A stretch of 64,000 nucleotides of DNA from assembly GCA_019635015.1 (NCBI GenBank), contig JAHCAG010000010.1, forward strand, positions 1 through 64,000. Direction: 5' to 3'. The notes beneath the pieces are model-generated. The model was not told the DNA's origin. It saw only the letters and a list, made by a program, of their open reading frames with translations, and ran no database searches. The position numbers were made by a program, and so were the translations under genes. Every line of letters starts with the position of its first letter. Within the stretch, counting starts at the first letter, position 1. Of the stretch, positions 37,878 to 46,965 are shown in pieces. Source of the stretch: Burkholderiales bacterium (GTDB taxonomy: Bacteria > Pseudomonadota > Gammaproteobacteria > Burkholderiales > SG8-41).

Positions 37878-38513
37878 ATGTACGAGGTCGCGGCTTTCCG
37901 GGAAACACGCATCGAGGTGATGCATGCGCTGATCTGCGCACATCCGCTGGCGATGCTGGCCACCTTGTCCGGCGGCATTCTCGATGCCAATCACCTGCCA
38001 TTGCTGGTTGATCCCGATCCCGCGCCGAACGGGACCCTGCGCGGCCATGTTGCACGAGCCAATCCGCTGTGGCGGCAGCCGCCGGAGGGCGAAGTACTGG
38101 CGGTATTCCGGGGGCCGCAGGCCTATGTCACGCCGTCCTGGTACCCGTCCAAACGCGAGCATGGCAAGGTGGTGCCGACCTGGAACTATGCCGTGGTCCA
38201 TGCCCGCGGGCCGCTGGTCATTCGCGATGATCGCGACTGGCTGCACGCCCTGGTGTCGCGCCTTACCCGCAGCCAGGAGGCCGGCCGGCCGCAACCCTGG
38301 GGTGTCGGCGACGCACCGGAGGAATATATCGACCGCATGCTCAAGGCCATCGTCGGCATCGAAATCCCGGTGACGTCCATCGAGGGCAAGTGGAAGGTCA
38401 GCCAGAACCGGACGCAGGCCGACCGCGACGGTGTCGCCGCCGGACTGCGCGTGCGCGACGATGCGGAGGCGCTGCTGATGGCGCGGCTGGTTGACGGCGA
38501 GCGTCCGGTTTGA
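37878..38513 (+). CDS. PaiB-like FMN-binding family protein
   Basis: A 211-residue protein of the PaiB family (split-barrel flavin-binding fold). Family features: N-terminal MYEVAAFRE, HLPLLVD, AYVTPSWYPSK, TWNYAVVHARGPL and the late KWKVSQNRTQADRDGV. Named after a Bacillus negative regulator of sporulation and protease genes, but most members show no DNA-binding motif and probably bind a flavin or related cofactor in the cytoplasm. It begins 15 bp after purF and may share its transcript. The 176 bp that follow hold the metZ riboswitch and terminator. Confidence 0.88.
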   Translation: MYEVAAFRETRIEVMHALICAHPLAMLATLSGGILDANHLPLLVDPDPAPNGTLRGHVARANPLWRQPPEGEVLAVFRGPQAYVTPSWYPSKREHGKVVPTWNYAVVHARGPLVIRDDRDWLHALVSRLTRSQEAGRPQPWGVGDAPEEYIDRMLKAIVGIEIPVTSIEGKWKVSQNRTQADRDGVAAGLRVRDDAEALLMARLVDGERPV

Positions 38514-38544
38514 CGGCCTCTGCCGGCCCGGGTTAGTCTTCTCC

Positions 38545-38628
38545 CTGCGCCGATTTGACGATCAGCTTGCGGGCGCCGGGGCCGACCCAGAACCGGGGAG
38601 GCCGTCCGAAAAAATGCGGCTAAAGCGT
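38545..38628 (+). promoter_or_regulatory. SAM-II (SAM-alpha) riboswitch aptamer upstream of metZ
   Basis: The stem P1 pairs GCGCC (38547-38551) with GGCGC (38572-38576). The loop reads GATTTGACGATCAGCTTGC, very close to the SAM-II consensus as I remember it (GATTTG..CGATCGGCTTGC). A 32-nt self-complementary insert (about 38577-38608) sits where this class is variable, then A-rich sequence leads to the conserved GCTAAAG at 38619-38625, which would form the pseudoknot. SAM-II elements bind S-adenosylmethionine and sit before methionine genes, mostly in alphaproteobacteria. The gene downstream is metZ, as expected. A covariance search was not possible here. Confidence 0.8.
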
Positions 38629-38632
38629 GGGC

Positions 38633-38668
38633 AACCCGGTTTAGCAGAATGCTGAATCGGGTTTTTTT
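38633..38668 (+). terminator. Terminator between the SAM-II aptamer and metZ (probable expression platform)
   Basis: AACCCGGTTTAGCA pairs with TGCTGAATCGGGTT (14 pairs, two of them G-U) around a GAA loop, then seven T residues. It ends 21 bp before the metZ ATG, too near for another promoter, so metZ must be reached by read-through. This is the layout of a SAM-controlled attenuator. Confidence 0.88.
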
Positions 38669-38689
38669 GCGTCTGCAGGAAGGTGGAGC

Positions 38690-39886
38690 ATGGACAAGAC
38701 ATTCAATCCGGAAGGCCTGGGCCTGGGCCTGGACACGCTGGCGGTGCGCGCCGGCATCGAACGCAGTCAGTTCGGCGAACACGCCGAGGCGATGTACCTG
38801 ACCTCGAGTTTTGTGTTCAAGTCGGCGGCGGAGGCGGCGGCGCGGTTTTCCAACCAGCAGCCGGGCAACATCTATTCTCGTTTCACCAACCCGACGGTGA
38901 CCATGTTCGAGCAGCGGCTTGCTGCGCTGGAGGGTGCCGAATGCTGCATCGCGACCTCCTCGGGCATGGCGGCAATCCTGTCGACGGCGATGGGCCTGCT
39001 CAAGTCCGGTGATCACGTCGTCTGCTCGGCCGGCGTGTTTGGCGCGACAGTGCAGCTTTTCGGCACGATCCTCAAGCGTTTCGGCATCGACACCACCTTC
39101 GTCTCCGGGACCGAAGTGTCCGCCTGGCAGGCTGCGGTGAAGCCGGCGACGCGGCTGTTCTACGTCGAGACGCCGTCGAACCCGCTGACCGAGGTTTACG
39201 ACATTGCCGCGCTCGCCGGTGTTGCCCATCGCGCCGGAGCCCTGCTTGCCGTCGACAACTGTTTCTGCTCGCCGGCGCTGCAGCGGCCGCTGGAATTCGG
39301 CGCCGACGTGGTGATCCACTCGGCGACCAAGTACCTCGACGGCCAGGGGCGAGTGCTCGGCGGCGCGGTGCTGGGGAAAAAAGAGGTGATTTACGAAGGC
39401 GTGCTCGGGTTCCTGCGTACTGCCGGGCCGACGCTGAGCGCCTTCAATGCCTGGGTGATTCTCAAGGGCATGGAAACGCTCAATATCCGCCTGCAGGCGC
39501 AGTGCGCGTCGGCGCTGAAACTCGCGCAGTGGCTGGAACAACAGCCGCAGGTGGCGCGGGTGTACTACCCGGGACTGCCCTCGCACCCGCAGCATGCGCT
39601 GGCGCTGAAACAGCAGAAGTCGGGCGGCGGCATCGTATCCTTCGATTTGAAGGGCGGCAAGGACGCGGCCTGGCGGGTCATCGACCATACGCGCCTGCTG
39701 TCGATCACCGCCAACCTCGGTGACACCAAGACCACGATCACCCATCCGGCATCGACCACCCACGGCCGCATCACGCCGGAGGCGCGCGCCGCGGCCGGCA
39801 TCGGCGACGGTTTGCTGCGCATTGCCGTGGGACTGGAAAACCTCGAGGACATCCAGTCCGACCTGCAGCGCGGCCTCGCGGGCTGA
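38690..39886 (+). CDS. metZ: O-succinylhomoserine sulfhydrylase
   Basis: A 398-residue PLP enzyme of the Cys/Met metabolism family that makes homocysteine from O-succinylhomoserine and sulfide in one step, bypassing cystathionine. Motifs: SRFTNPTVTMFEQRLAALEG, FYVETPSNPL, the PLP lysine in HSATKYLDGQGR, and LGDTKTTITHPASTTH. The N-terminus (GLGLDTLAVRAGIERSQFGE) is that of MetZ rather than MetB or MetC. A GGTGGAG ribosome site precedes the ATG. Expression is probably reduced when SAM is plentiful, through the upstream riboswitch and terminator. Confidence 0.95.
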   Translation: MDKTFNPEGLGLGLDTLAVRAGIERSQFGEHAEAMYLTSSFVFKSAAEAAARFSNQQPGNIYSRFTNPTVTMFEQRLAALEGAECCIATSSGMAAILSTAMGLLKSGDHVVCSAGVFGATVQLFGTILKRFGIDTTFVSGTEVSAWQAAVKPATRLFYVETPSNPLTEVYDIAALAGVAHRAGALLAVDNCFCSPALQRPLEFGADVVIHSATKYLDGQGRVLGGAVLGKKEVIYEGVLGFLRTAGPTLSAFNAWVILKGMETLNIRLQAQCASALKLAQWLEQQPQVARVYYPGLPSHPQHALALKQQKSGGGIVSFDLKGGKDAAWRVIDHTRLLSITANLGDTKTTITHPASTTHGRITPEARAAAGIGDGLLRIAVGLENLEDIQSDLQRGLAG

Positions 39887-39898
39887 GGCGGTTGCCGG

Positions 39899-40615
39899 CT
39901 ACAGCCGGTGCATGTTGCAGCCGGCGGCGTCGCAGCGCAGGTAGCCGCCGCGTTCGTACCAGTCGTTGAGCACCCAGCGCTCGCAGGCGTGACCGTCGAC
40001 GACATGCAGGTGCCGGGCCGGGCGATGGGTGTGGCCGTGGATCAGCCGCGGATAACCGTGGTGCCGCAGCAGTTCTTCCACCGCCGCCGGTGTCACGTCC
40101 ATGATGATTTCGTTTTTCTGCTGCTTGCTGGCCTCGCTTTGAGCGCGCATGCCGAGCATCTGTTCACGGCGGGCGGCGAGCGGCTGGGCGAGGAATTTTG
40201 CCTGGTTGCCGGGGTCGCGCGCATAGGCGCGGAAGCGCTGGTAATCGGCGTCACCGGTGCACAGTGCGTCGCCATGGCTGAGCAGCGTCGGAGTGCCGTG
40301 GAGATCGGTCAGCAGCGGATCGTCGAGCAGCGTCGCGCCGCAGCGCTGCGCCAGCTGCCTGCCCATCAGCACGTCGCGGTTGCCATGCATCAGGAACACG
40401 CGGGTACCGTGGGCGGCCAGCCCGGCGAGGGCCGCCGCAGCCTGCAGGCCCGGTGCGTCGTCGTCATCGTCGCCGGCCCAGTATTCGAACAGATCGCCAA
40501 GGACATAGAGGGCCTGCGCACCGGGGGCGATGTCGCTGGTGAAGCGGAGAAACTGTTCCGTGATCTGCGGCCGCTCGGGCGCGAGGTGCAGGTCGGAGAT
40601 GAGCAGCGTGTGCAT
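39899..40615 (-). CDS. lpxH: UDP-2,3-diacylglucosamine diphosphatase LpxH
   Basis: A 238-residue metallophosphoesterase of lipid A synthesis, which cleaves UDP-diacylglucosamine to lipid X and UMP at the inner membrane's cytoplasmic face. The dimetal motifs are visible: DLHLAPERP (D8, H10), VLGDLFEYWAGDD, HGNRDVLMG, and the late HGHTHRPARH. Length equals that of E. coli LpxH (240). It is followed upstream on the same strand by the cyclophilin ppiB (31 bp), the same neighbourhood as in E. coli. Confidence 0.97.
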   Translation of the reverse strand: MHTLLISDLHLAPERPQITEQFLRFTSDIAPGAQALYVLGDLFEYWAGDDDDDAPGLQAAAALAGLAAHGTRVFLMHGNRDVLMGRQLAQRCGATLLDDPLLTDLHGTPTLLSHGDALCTGDADYQRFRAYARDPGNQAKFLAQPLAARREQMLGMRAQSEASKQQKNEIIMDVTPAAVEELLRHHGYPRLIHGHTHRPARHLHVVDGHACERWVLNDWYERGGYLRCDAAGCNMHRL

Positions 40616-40646
40616 GGGCGGCGGGGCGTTGCCGCCCCGCGGGGGT

Positions 40647-41138
40647 TCAGACGACTTCGGCTTTTTCGATGATCACGTCTTCGAGCGGCACGTCCTGGTG
40701 CATGCCCTTGCTGCCGGTCTTGACCTTGCGGATTTTGTCGACCACATCGCTGCCCTCAACAACCTTGCCGAACACGCAGTAACCCCAGCCCTGGGGGGTC
40801 GGCGCGCTATGGTTCAGGAAGTCATTGTCGCCGACGTTGATGAAAAACTGCGCGCTGGCTGAATGCGGCGCCGAGGTGCGTGCCATCGCAATGGTGTACT
40901 TGTCGTTCCTGAGGCCGTTGTTGGCTTCATTCTGCACCGGTTCGCGGGTCGGCTTCTGCTTCATGCCCGGCTCGAAGCCGCCGCCCTGGATCATGAAGCC
41001 GTCGATGACGCGATGGAAAACCGTGTTGCTGTAATGCCCGTCTTCCACGTACTTGATGAAATTGGCGACGGTGTCCGGCGCCTTGGCGGCGTCGAGTTCA
41101 AGGGTGATGACGCCGTGGTTGGTATGCAGCTTGATCAT
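40647..41138 (-). CDS. ppiB: Peptidyl-prolyl isomerase, cytoplasmic cyclophilin
   Basis: A 163-residue cyclophilin without a signal peptide. ATG at 41138 has AAGGA six bases upstream and gives the standard length of PpiB (164). Catalytic region [19 protein letters not shown], then [13 protein letters not shown] and [10 protein letters not shown]. It speeds proline isomerisation in the cytoplasm. The periplasmic paralogue ppiA lies 17 bp upstream; together with lpxH they form a run. Confidence 0.96.
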   Translation of the reverse strand: MIKLHTNHGVITLELDAAKAPDTVANFIKYVEDGHYSNTVFHRVIDGFMIQGGGFEPGMKQKPTREPVQNEANNGLRNDKYTIAMARTSAPHSASAQFFINVGDNDFLNHSAPTPQGWGYCVFGKVVEGSDVVDKIRKVKTGSKGMHQDVPLEDVIIEKAEVV

Positions 41139-41155
41139 GGTGGTTCCTTGAAGGT

Positions 41156-41749
41156 TCATTTTGCCGCGGGTTTGGGCTTTGCCGGCGCGGCCTCGATCAG
41201 GCGCGTGCCTTCGATGACGATCGGTGTGCGGGGCACGTTCTGGTGTGATCCTGCGGTGGCGGTCGGCACCTGGAGCATTTTCTGCACCACGTCCATGCCT
41301 GCCGAGACGCGGCCGAATACCGTGTAGCCGTAGCCTTCCTCATCGGGCGATTTGAAGTCGAGGAAGTCATTGTCGGCGACGTTGATGAAGAACTGTGCGG
41401 TGGCCGAGTGCGGGTCCTTGGTGCGGGCCATGGCCACGGTGCCGACGGCATTGCGCAGGCCGTTGCCGGCCTCGTTGCGGATGGCCGGACGCGTCGGTTT
41501 CTGCTGCAGGTTGCGGGTGAAGCCGCCGCCCTGGACCATGAAACCGGGAATCACGCGATGGAACACCGTGCCGTTGTAGAAGCCGTCCTTCACGTACTGC
41601 AGGAAATTCTCGACGGTCTGCGGCGCGTTTTCGGGATAGAGGTCGATGACGACCGTCCCCAGCGAGGTTCTGAATTCGACCCTGGGGTTGGCGGCGAGCG
41701 CCGCCGGAGCGATCGCCAGTGCAATCAGGAGTGTGAAAATGCGGATCAT
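41156..41749 (-). CDS. ppiA: Peptidyl-prolyl isomerase, periplasmic cyclophilin
   Basis: A 197-residue cyclophilin with a clear signal peptide ([19 protein letters not shown], cut before ANPRVEF). The core has [19 protein letters not shown] and [13 protein letters not shown]; the C-terminus is Lys/Pro/Ala-rich. It should act on proline bonds of periplasmic proteins. Its start codon follows AT-rich element copy e almost directly (TTGGTAAAATC then ATG), and no strong ribosome site is seen. Confidence 0.95.
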   Translation of the reverse strand: MIRIFTLLIALAIAPAALAANPRVEFRTSLGTVVIDLYPENAPQTVENFLQYVKDGFYNGTVFHRVIPGFMVQGGGFTRNLQQKPTRPAIRNEAGNGLRNAVGTVAMARTKDPHSATAQFFINVADNDFLDFKSPDEEGYGYTVFGRVSAGMDVVQKMLQVPTATAGSHQNVPRTPIVIEGTRLIEAAPAKPKPAAK

Positions 41750-41753
41750 GATT

Positions 41754-41782
41754 TTACCAATAAAAACAAACGGTTATTGATT
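41754..41782 (-). repeat. AT-rich dispersed element, copy e
   Basis: On the minus strand: AATCAATAACCGTTTGTTTT followed by TATTGGTAA. It shares the 20-mer ATAACCGTTTGTTTTTATTG with copy f at 51020 and, like it, ends just before a start codon (ppiA). Confidence 0.65.
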
Positions 41783-41806
41783 CTCGGTGAAGCGGTGCGG
41801 CAGGAC

Positions 41807-43075
41807 TCAGGCCGCACCCTCGTGGACAATGCGCCAGTGGCCGTTTTCGCGCTGCCAGTACTGGCGCTTGCGCATCTTGTTGCTGATGTTGCTGCTGGCG
41901 TAATCCTGGCTGAAGGTCACCACGGCAAGATTGTCGTTGCCGGGGTAGAGGAACATGCTCACGCCATCAATGCCGACCTTGATCCAGGATTTTCCGGCGT
42001 TGACGCTGCGTTTCTGCTGCGACCATGCCGCGAGATCCTGTTTGCCGGAGGAAAATTCGCGCGAGTAGTGGCGCAGATAACGTTCGGTGTCACGGCTTTC
42101 CCAGTCGCGGCGCCATTCGTCCAGCGAGCGCTGCAGCGACTCGCGGGTGCTTTTTGCCGCATCGGCATCGACCCAGTCGACACCCTGGGCAATGATCACC
42201 GGAGTCACGCCGACCTGCACGCGCCTGGAGATCGCCAGCAGGTCCTCGTTGGTCAGCGCCACGCAACCGTCGCTGGCCTGCGGCGGCCGGCTGTAGGTGT
42301 CAAAGGGCACGCCGTGCAGCCAGATGCCGTGGCCGGTGCGTCCGCGCCGGCGGTCCCATTCGTTGGGATAGTTGATCGGGAACGCGCCGTCGCCGTAGAG
42401 TTCGCTCAGCGAGCCGTAGGTTCTGGTCAGTTGCTCACGCGGCAGATTGCCGGTGACGTGGTAGACGCCGAGCGGGGTCTTCTTGTCGCCTTCGCGCAGC
42501 TTCTCGATCCCGTTGCGGCCGATGGTGGCGTAGTAGTCTGCGACGTAGCGCGGGGTGCCGTTGTCGTTCTCGAACACGTACAGGGTGTATTTCGAGGCAT
42601 CGACGACGAATACGTGTTTCTGGTCCGGCGTCAGCTGCAGCAGATTGCTTGGCACCCGGTTGACCGGGCGTTCCTGCTGGTGGCGTACGAGGCGCGCGCG
42701 GGCTTCCTCGCGCAGGTCGGCAATGCGGTCAGCCGGCGCGCCGGGGGCGGCGCCGATGCCGCTGATCGGCCGTGCCCGAGCCATCAGCAGGTCACCCTTG
42801 ACCAGGTGCGCCAGGCGGAAATTGGGATGCTGGTTCAGCACCTTGTCGATTTCGGCGAGCGCAATGTCGAACTGCGCGCCCGCGATTGCAATCAGCGTTT
42901 GCGCGAGCAGGGCTTCCGGCGCGTTCAGCGCCGATGATCCGCCCGGGGAGCCGAGCAGGCCGCCGGTTGCGGAGGACAGCGGGCGGTTGCCCAGCGCGAG
43001 CGTGGTGGAGGATGGCGTCAGCGCGGCGGCGGCAATCGCCGCCGCGAGTGTGCAGGCAATCAGCGGGCGCGTCAT
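41807..43075 (-). CDS. L,D-transpeptidase with C-terminal Cds6-like domain
   Basis: A 422-residue exported protein. ATG 43075 overlaps the preceding TPR gene (ATGA) and gives a signal peptide (MTRPLIACTLAAAIAAAALT). Residues 30-120 are a helical region. The YkuD-type catalytic domain has VFVVDASKYTLYVFEN and ends in HGIWLHGVPF...ASDGCVALTNED with the nucleophile Cys; the usual SHGC is SDGC here. The last 110 or so residues form an NTF2/SnoaL-like domain (YLRHYSREFSSGK, RKRQYWQRENGHWRIVHEG) also found at the end of the TPR protein. Such enzymes crosslink peptidoglycan or attach and detach proteins from it in the periplasm; which of these applies here cannot be told. Confidence 0.9.
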   Translation of the reverse strand: MTRPLIACTLAAAIAAAALTPSSTTLALGNRPLSSATGGLLGSPGGSSALNAPEALLAQTLIAIAGAQFDIALAEIDKVLNQHPNFRLAHLVKGDLLMARARPISGIGAAPGAPADRIADLREEARARLVRHQQERPVNRVPSNLLQLTPDQKHVFVVDASKYTLYVFENDNGTPRYVADYYATIGRNGIEKLREGDKKTPLGVYHVTGNLPREQLTRTYGSLSELYGDGAFPINYPNEWDRRRGRTGHGIWLHGVPFDTYSRPPQASDGCVALTNEDLLAISRRVQVGVTPVIIAQGVDWVDADAAKSTRESLQRSLDEWRRDWESRDTERYLRHYSREFSSGKQDLAAWSQQKRSVNAGKSWIKVGIDGVSMFLYPGNDNLAVVTFSQDYASSNISNKMRKRQYWQRENGHWRIVHEGAA

Positions 43076-44145
43076 CCGCCGACGTTTTCTTCCTGGATCA
43101 GCCATTGCTTGCCCGAACGGATCATCACCAGCGTCTTGCTGGCCGAGGCCTTGAATGTATTCGAATGGTAGTGCTGGCGGAAGGTCACCGTGGCACGGTT
43201 GGAGTCGCTGAAGGAGACCTTGGCACCTTCCACCCGGACTTCAATCTTGCGCGGCTTGGCAATGCGCGCCCTGCGTTCGTTTTCCCAGGCTGCGCGCGGC
43301 TCGCCGTCCGGCGTCCTGAAACCCGGTGCGTAGTGCGCGAGATAGCCGCTGACGTCGTTGGCGGACCAGGCGGCGGCCCAGGCTTCCACGGTTTTCAGCA
43401 CGGCATCGCTGTCGCCACTGCCGGCGGGGGCTGCGGCCTTTGCGGGTTCTTTTGCCGGCTCCTTGGCCGGCTCTTTCACCGGTTCCTTGGCAGCGACCGC
43501 AGGTTTTGCTGCGGCTGCCGGTGCGGGCGCGGCCGGTGCCGGTGTGGCGGTGGGCGCAGGTTTTGCCGCCGCTGCCGGCGGTTTCGGGATTTCGGCTTTC
43601 GCGACCGCCACTTTCGGCGGGCGCGGTGCGCCGGTGAAAAGATCCTTGATCAGGTTGAGCTTGGTCTGTGCCGCCTGGTTGTTCTTGTCCAGCTGCAGCG
43701 CCTTGTCGTAGGCCTGGCTCGCCATCTTGGCGTAGATGTCGCCGAGGTTTTCATGGGCGGTGGCATAACTCGGGTGGGTGCGGATCGCCATCTCCAGCGA
43801 GGAGCGCGCCTTGTCGTACTGGCCCTGGGAAGCGTAGAGCACGGCGAGGTTGTTGTACGGTTCGGGCAGCTCCGGATATTCCTGGGTCAGCTCGGTGAAC
43901 ACGCGGATCGCCTCGGCCGGCTTGTTCTGCTCGGTGAGCAGGATGCCGCGGAGGAAACGGCCGCGCGCGTCCTTGGGCCGGCTTTTCAGGTACTGCTCGA
44001 CGCGTTCCATTGCGCGATCGGTCTGGCCCTGTTTGAGCAGTTGCTGGGCTTCCTGCAGCTCGTCGCCCTGGGCGAGGACGGGGGCGGCAAGGCCGATGCA
44101 GACTGCGATTGCGGCGAGCCGGGCTGCGGCCGATTTGAAAGTCAT
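43072..44145 (-). CDS. Periplasmic TPR protein with C-terminal Cds6/NTF2-like domain
   Basis: A 357-residue protein. A signal peptide (SAAARLAAIAVCIGLAAPVLA) is followed by three to four TPR motifs (residues 28-155, such as PEPYNNLAVLYASQGQYDKA), then an Ala/Pro/Lys linker with repeated EPAK units, then a C-terminal domain (residues about 240-357, DAVLKTVEAWAAAWSANDVS onward) of the same type as in the L,D-transpeptidase. The shared domain and the 4-bp overlap argue that the two proteins work together at the cell wall. A 27-codon ORF precedes it, again with ATGA overlap. Confidence 0.88.
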   Translation of the reverse strand: MTFKSAAARLAAIAVCIGLAAPVLAQGDELQEAQQLLKQGQTDRAMERVEQYLKSRPKDARGRFLRGILLTEQNKPAEAIRVFTELTQEYPELPEPYNNLAVLYASQGQYDKARSSLEMAIRTHPSYATAHENLGDIYAKMASQAYDKALQLDKNNQAAQTKLNLIKDLFTGAPRPPKVAVAKAEIPKPPAAAAKPAPTATPAPAAPAPAAAAKPAVAAKEPVKEPAKEPAKEPAKAAAPAGSGDSDAVLKTVEAWAAAWSANDVSGYLAHYAPGFRTPDGEPRAAWENERRARIAKPRKIEVRVEGAKVSFSDSNRATVTFRQHYHSNTFKASASKTLVMIRSGKQWLIQEENVGG

Positions 44146-44225
44146 CGTGCTATGATTCCGGAGATCGTTGTGGGGACCGTTGTGGAAACGGTGGCCATTG
44201 TTGTTGCGACGACAGTTGGTGCCAT
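44142..44225 (-). CDS. Short Thr/Val/Ile-rich ORF upstream of the TPR gene (possible leader peptide)
   Basis: 27 codons: MAPTVVATTMATVSTTVPTT then ISGIIAR. The ATG at 44225 has AAGGA three bases upstream, slightly too near. Its TGA overlaps the ATG of the TPR gene. Eight of 27 residues are Thr. This could be a translated leader, or a coupling ORF, or simply the tail of a non-coding frame; it runs as an open frame further upstream into the cysS start region. I give it low confidence as a real gene. Confidence 0.3.
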   Translation of the reverse strand: MAPTVVATTMATVSTTVPTTISGIIAR

Positions 44226-44363
44226 TAGTCCTTGAATTTTAGGGATTTTACCAAGAACAACCGCCAATTCAAATTTCTCTTTTGCGGGGAACCGCCAGCC
44301 CCGCGATCCGGATCCGGAAGCGGGGTGTTCCGCCACCGCTGGCAGGCTTCCCCGACCGCTCAA

Positions 44364-45734
44364 ATGCTCAAAATCTACAATACCCTGGCCCGGGACAAGC
44401 AGGAATTCAGACCCATCGAACCCGGCAAGGTTCGCATGTACGTCTGCGGCATGACCGTCTACGATTTCTGCCACCTCGGGCATGCCCGGGTGATGGTGAT
44501 TTTCGATGTCGTGCAGCGCTGGCTGCGCGCCTCCGGTTATGACGTCACCTATGTGCGCAACATCACCGATATCGACGACAAGATCATCAGGCGCGCGCAG
44601 GAAAACGGCGAGCCGATGGCGGCGCTGACGGAGCGCTTCATCCGGGCGATGGATGAAGATTCGGCCGCGCTGGGCGTGGAGAAGCCGACCGCCGAGCCGC
44701 GGGCCACGGAGTATGTGAACGGCATGCTCGACATGATCAGCGTGCTGAAGGCGCGCGGCTACGCCTACCAGGCCGCCGACGGCGATGTGAACTATGCGGT
44801 GCGCAAATTCGAGGGTTACGGCAAGCTGTCGGGGAAGTCGCTGGAGGACCTGCGCGCCGGAGAACGCGTTGCGGTGGATGCGGCGAAACAGGATCCGCTG
44901 GATTTCGTGTTGTGGAAACGTGCCAAGTCAGGCGAACCGTCCTGGGAGTCCCCCTGGGGTGCCGGACGGCCGGGCTGGCACATCGAATGCTCGGTGATGT
45001 CGGGCGCGCTGCTCGGCAAACATTTTGACATCCACGGCGGCGGACAGGATCTGCAGTTCCCGCACCACGAGAACGAGATTGCCCAGTCCGAAGGCGCCCA
45101 CGGCTGCACCTTCGTCAACTATTGGATGCACAACGGCTTTGTCCGCGTCGACAACGAAAAGATGTCGAAGTCGCTGGGCAACTTTTTTACGGTGCGCGAA
45201 ATCCTTGCGAAATACGATGCTGAAGTCGTGCGCTTTTTCATCATCCGCGCCCAGTACCGCAGCCCGCTGAATTATTCCGACGCACACCTAGACGACGCGA
45301 AACAGGGGCTGACCCGGCTCTACACGGCGCTGAGGGGTGTTGCCGCGGAAACCGGGGCGATTGACTGGAGCAATGCGCAGGCCGCGCGTTTCAAGGCGGC
45401 GATGGACGATGATTTCAACACGCCGGAAGCGGTGGCGGTGCTGTTTGACCTCGCCAACGAGGCCAATCGCAGCGGTTCGGTGGCCGACGCGTCGCTGCTG
45501 AAGTCGCTGGCGGGTCAGCTCGGTCTGCTGCAGCGCGACCCGATGGTTTTCCTGCAGGCCGGGCCGGCACAGGGAGACTGGACGCCGGAGCGCATTGAGG
45601 CCGCGATTGCCGCGCGTGCAGCGGCCAAAAAGTCGAAGCAGTTTGCCGAGGCCGACCGCATCCGGGACGAACTGAAGGCGGCGGGAGTCGTGCTGGAAGA
45701 CAGCGCGTCCGGCACGATCTGGCGCCGGTCTTGA
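44364..45734 (+). CDS. cysS: Cysteinyl-tRNA synthetase
   Basis: A 456-residue class I synthetase. ATG 44364 gives [15 protein letters not shown], the family start; the open frame extends upstream but has no homologous look. [18 protein letters not shown] combines the zinc cysteine and the HIGH motif (HLGH). Further zinc ligands are in HIECSVMS and [12 protein letters not shown], and KMSKSLGNF is the second ATP motif. Length is normal. The 218-bp gap with the divergent TPR gene has an AT-rich patch near 44230-44260 but no certain promoter. Confidence 0.97.
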   Translation: MLKIYNTLARDKQEFRPIEPGKVRMYVCGMTVYDFCHLGHARVMVIFDVVQRWLRASGYDVTYVRNITDIDDKIIRRAQENGEPMAALTERFIRAMDEDSAALGVEKPTAEPRATEYVNGMLDMISVLKARGYAYQAADGDVNYAVRKFEGYGKLSGKSLEDLRAGERVAVDAAKQDPLDFVLWKRAKSGEPSWESPWGAGRPGWHIECSVMSGALLGKHFDIHGGGQDLQFPHHENEIAQSEGAHGCTFVNYWMHNGFVRVDNEKMSKSLGNFFTVREILAKYDAEVVRFFIIRAQYRSPLNYSDAHLDDAKQGLTRLYTALRGVAAETGAIDWSNAQAARFKAAMDDDFNTPEAVAVLFDLANEANRSGSVADASLLKSLAGQLGLLQRDPMVFLQAGPAQGDWTPERIEAAIAARAAAKKSKQFAEADRIRDELKAAGVVLEDSASGTIWRRS

Positions 45735-45813
45735 TTTTCCAATCCGCCGAGGGCGGCCGGCAGTAAGTCCGGTTTCGCTTTTTCATTCCATCCGCAAAAC
45801 AAAGGAATTGCTC

Positions 45814-46965
45814 GTGACCCGTATTGCCTCCGTCAAAGCCCATGCCGTTTCCGCCAAACTCAAACACACGCTGTGGACCGCGCATGAGGAGCTGCACAGC
45901 TCCAGCGTGATCCTGGTGGAGATCAAGACAGATGACGACCTGACGGGCATCGGCCAGATCCATGGTTCGCCGATGAAGGACATCTGCCGCTACGTGGAGA
46001 AGTTCGGCGAGGTGATCAAGGGTATGAGCGCCACCGAGCAGGTGGCGGTGTGGGAAAAACTGCTGTCGCTGACTTCGCCGCGGCCGACCGGCATGGGCGG
46101 GCGAGACGGACTGCCGCAGCCGATGCCGCGCGGCGACCGGCCGCAGATCATGGCTGCGATTGGCGGCATTGACCTCGCGCTGTGGGACATCAAGGGCAAG
46201 GCCTTCAATGTGCCGGTGTGGAAACTGCTGGGCGGCGAGGGCAAGCCGCTGTTCACCTATGCCACCGGGGGTTATTACGAACTGGATGCGCCGCTGCATG
46301 TCTGCGCCGAGGAGCTGGCGGGTTTCGTCAAGCGCGGTTATGAGGCGGTGAAGCTGAAAACCGCGGGCCTGTCGATCGAGAAGGAAGTCGAACGCATCCG
46401 GCTGACGCGCGAAGCGATCGGCAGGGACGTGAAACTGATGCTCGACATGAACGCGGCCTACGATCTGGAAGACTGCATCCGTTTTGCGCATGCCGTCGAG
46501 CCCTACGACATCTACTGGCTGGAAGAGCCGCTGCACTGGTATCTGCAGCCCGCCGACTTCACGGTGCTGGCGAAAAACACGCCGATCCCGCTGGCCCACG
46601 GCGAACGCGAGATGACGCGTTTCACCGCGCGCGATTTCATCAACAGCGGTGCGCTGGGTTTCATGCAGTTCGATGCGACACGTTTCGCCGGCTTCACCGA
46701 ATCGCTGCGGGTCAGCCATCTCGCCGAGCAGCAGGGCGTGCGCATTGCCCCGCACCTGGTGCCGGAGGTGCATTGCCATCTGGTGTCGGCTTTCCCGCGG
46801 CTGGGCTTCGGTGTGGAGTCGCATGGCAATGCCGACCGCGATCCGCTCTGGTTCGAGATGTTCACCGAGCGTGCACAGGTGAAGGATGGCCGGGTGCACA
46901 TGAATGATCTGCCGGGTTTCGGTTTCGAGATCGACTGGAAGGCGATCGAGAAATACCGGGTTTGA
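45814..46965 (+). CDS. Mandelate racemase / muconate lactonizing enzyme family protein (second)
   Basis: A 383-residue enolase-superfamily enzyme. GTG 45814 is chosen because AAAGGA lies seven bases upstream; the TTG two codons earlier is too close. Catalytic features: KLK in YEAVKLKTAGLS, MLDMNAAYD, WLEEPLHWY, HGEREMTRF and a late APHLVPEVHCHLV that may supply the His base. It is not a duplicate of the enzyme at 4002-5111; the two share only family motifs. The substrate is unknown, and no transporter or dehydrogenase is adjacent. It is isolated between cysS and dnaJ and ends at a bidirectional terminator. Confidence 0.88.
   Translation: MTRIASVKAHAVSAKLKHTLWTAHEELHSSSVILVEIKTDDDLTGIGQIHGSPMKDICRYVEKFGEVIKGMSATEQVAVWEKLLSLTSPRPTGMGGRDGLPQPMPRGDRPQIMAAIGGIDLALWDIKGKAFNVPVWKLLGGEGKPLFTYATGGYYELDAPLHVCAEELAGFVKRGYEAVKLKTAGLSIEKEVERIRLTREAIGRDVKLMLDMNAAYDLEDCIRFAHAVEPYDIYWLEEPLHWYLQPADFTVLAKNTPIPLAHGEREMTRFTARDFINSGALGFMQFDATRFAGFTESLRVSHLAEQQGVRIAPHLVPEVHCHLVSAFPRLGFGVESHGNADRDPLWFEMFTERAQVKDGRVHMNDLPGFGFEIDWKAIEKYRV

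Noticed and set aside
35160..38294. A frame of more than 1,000 residues on the minus strand
   Set aside because: It lies opposite four solid genes (SPOR, cvpA, purF, PaiB-like). The product is His/Arg/Gln-rich, typical of the antisense of GC-rich coding DNA.
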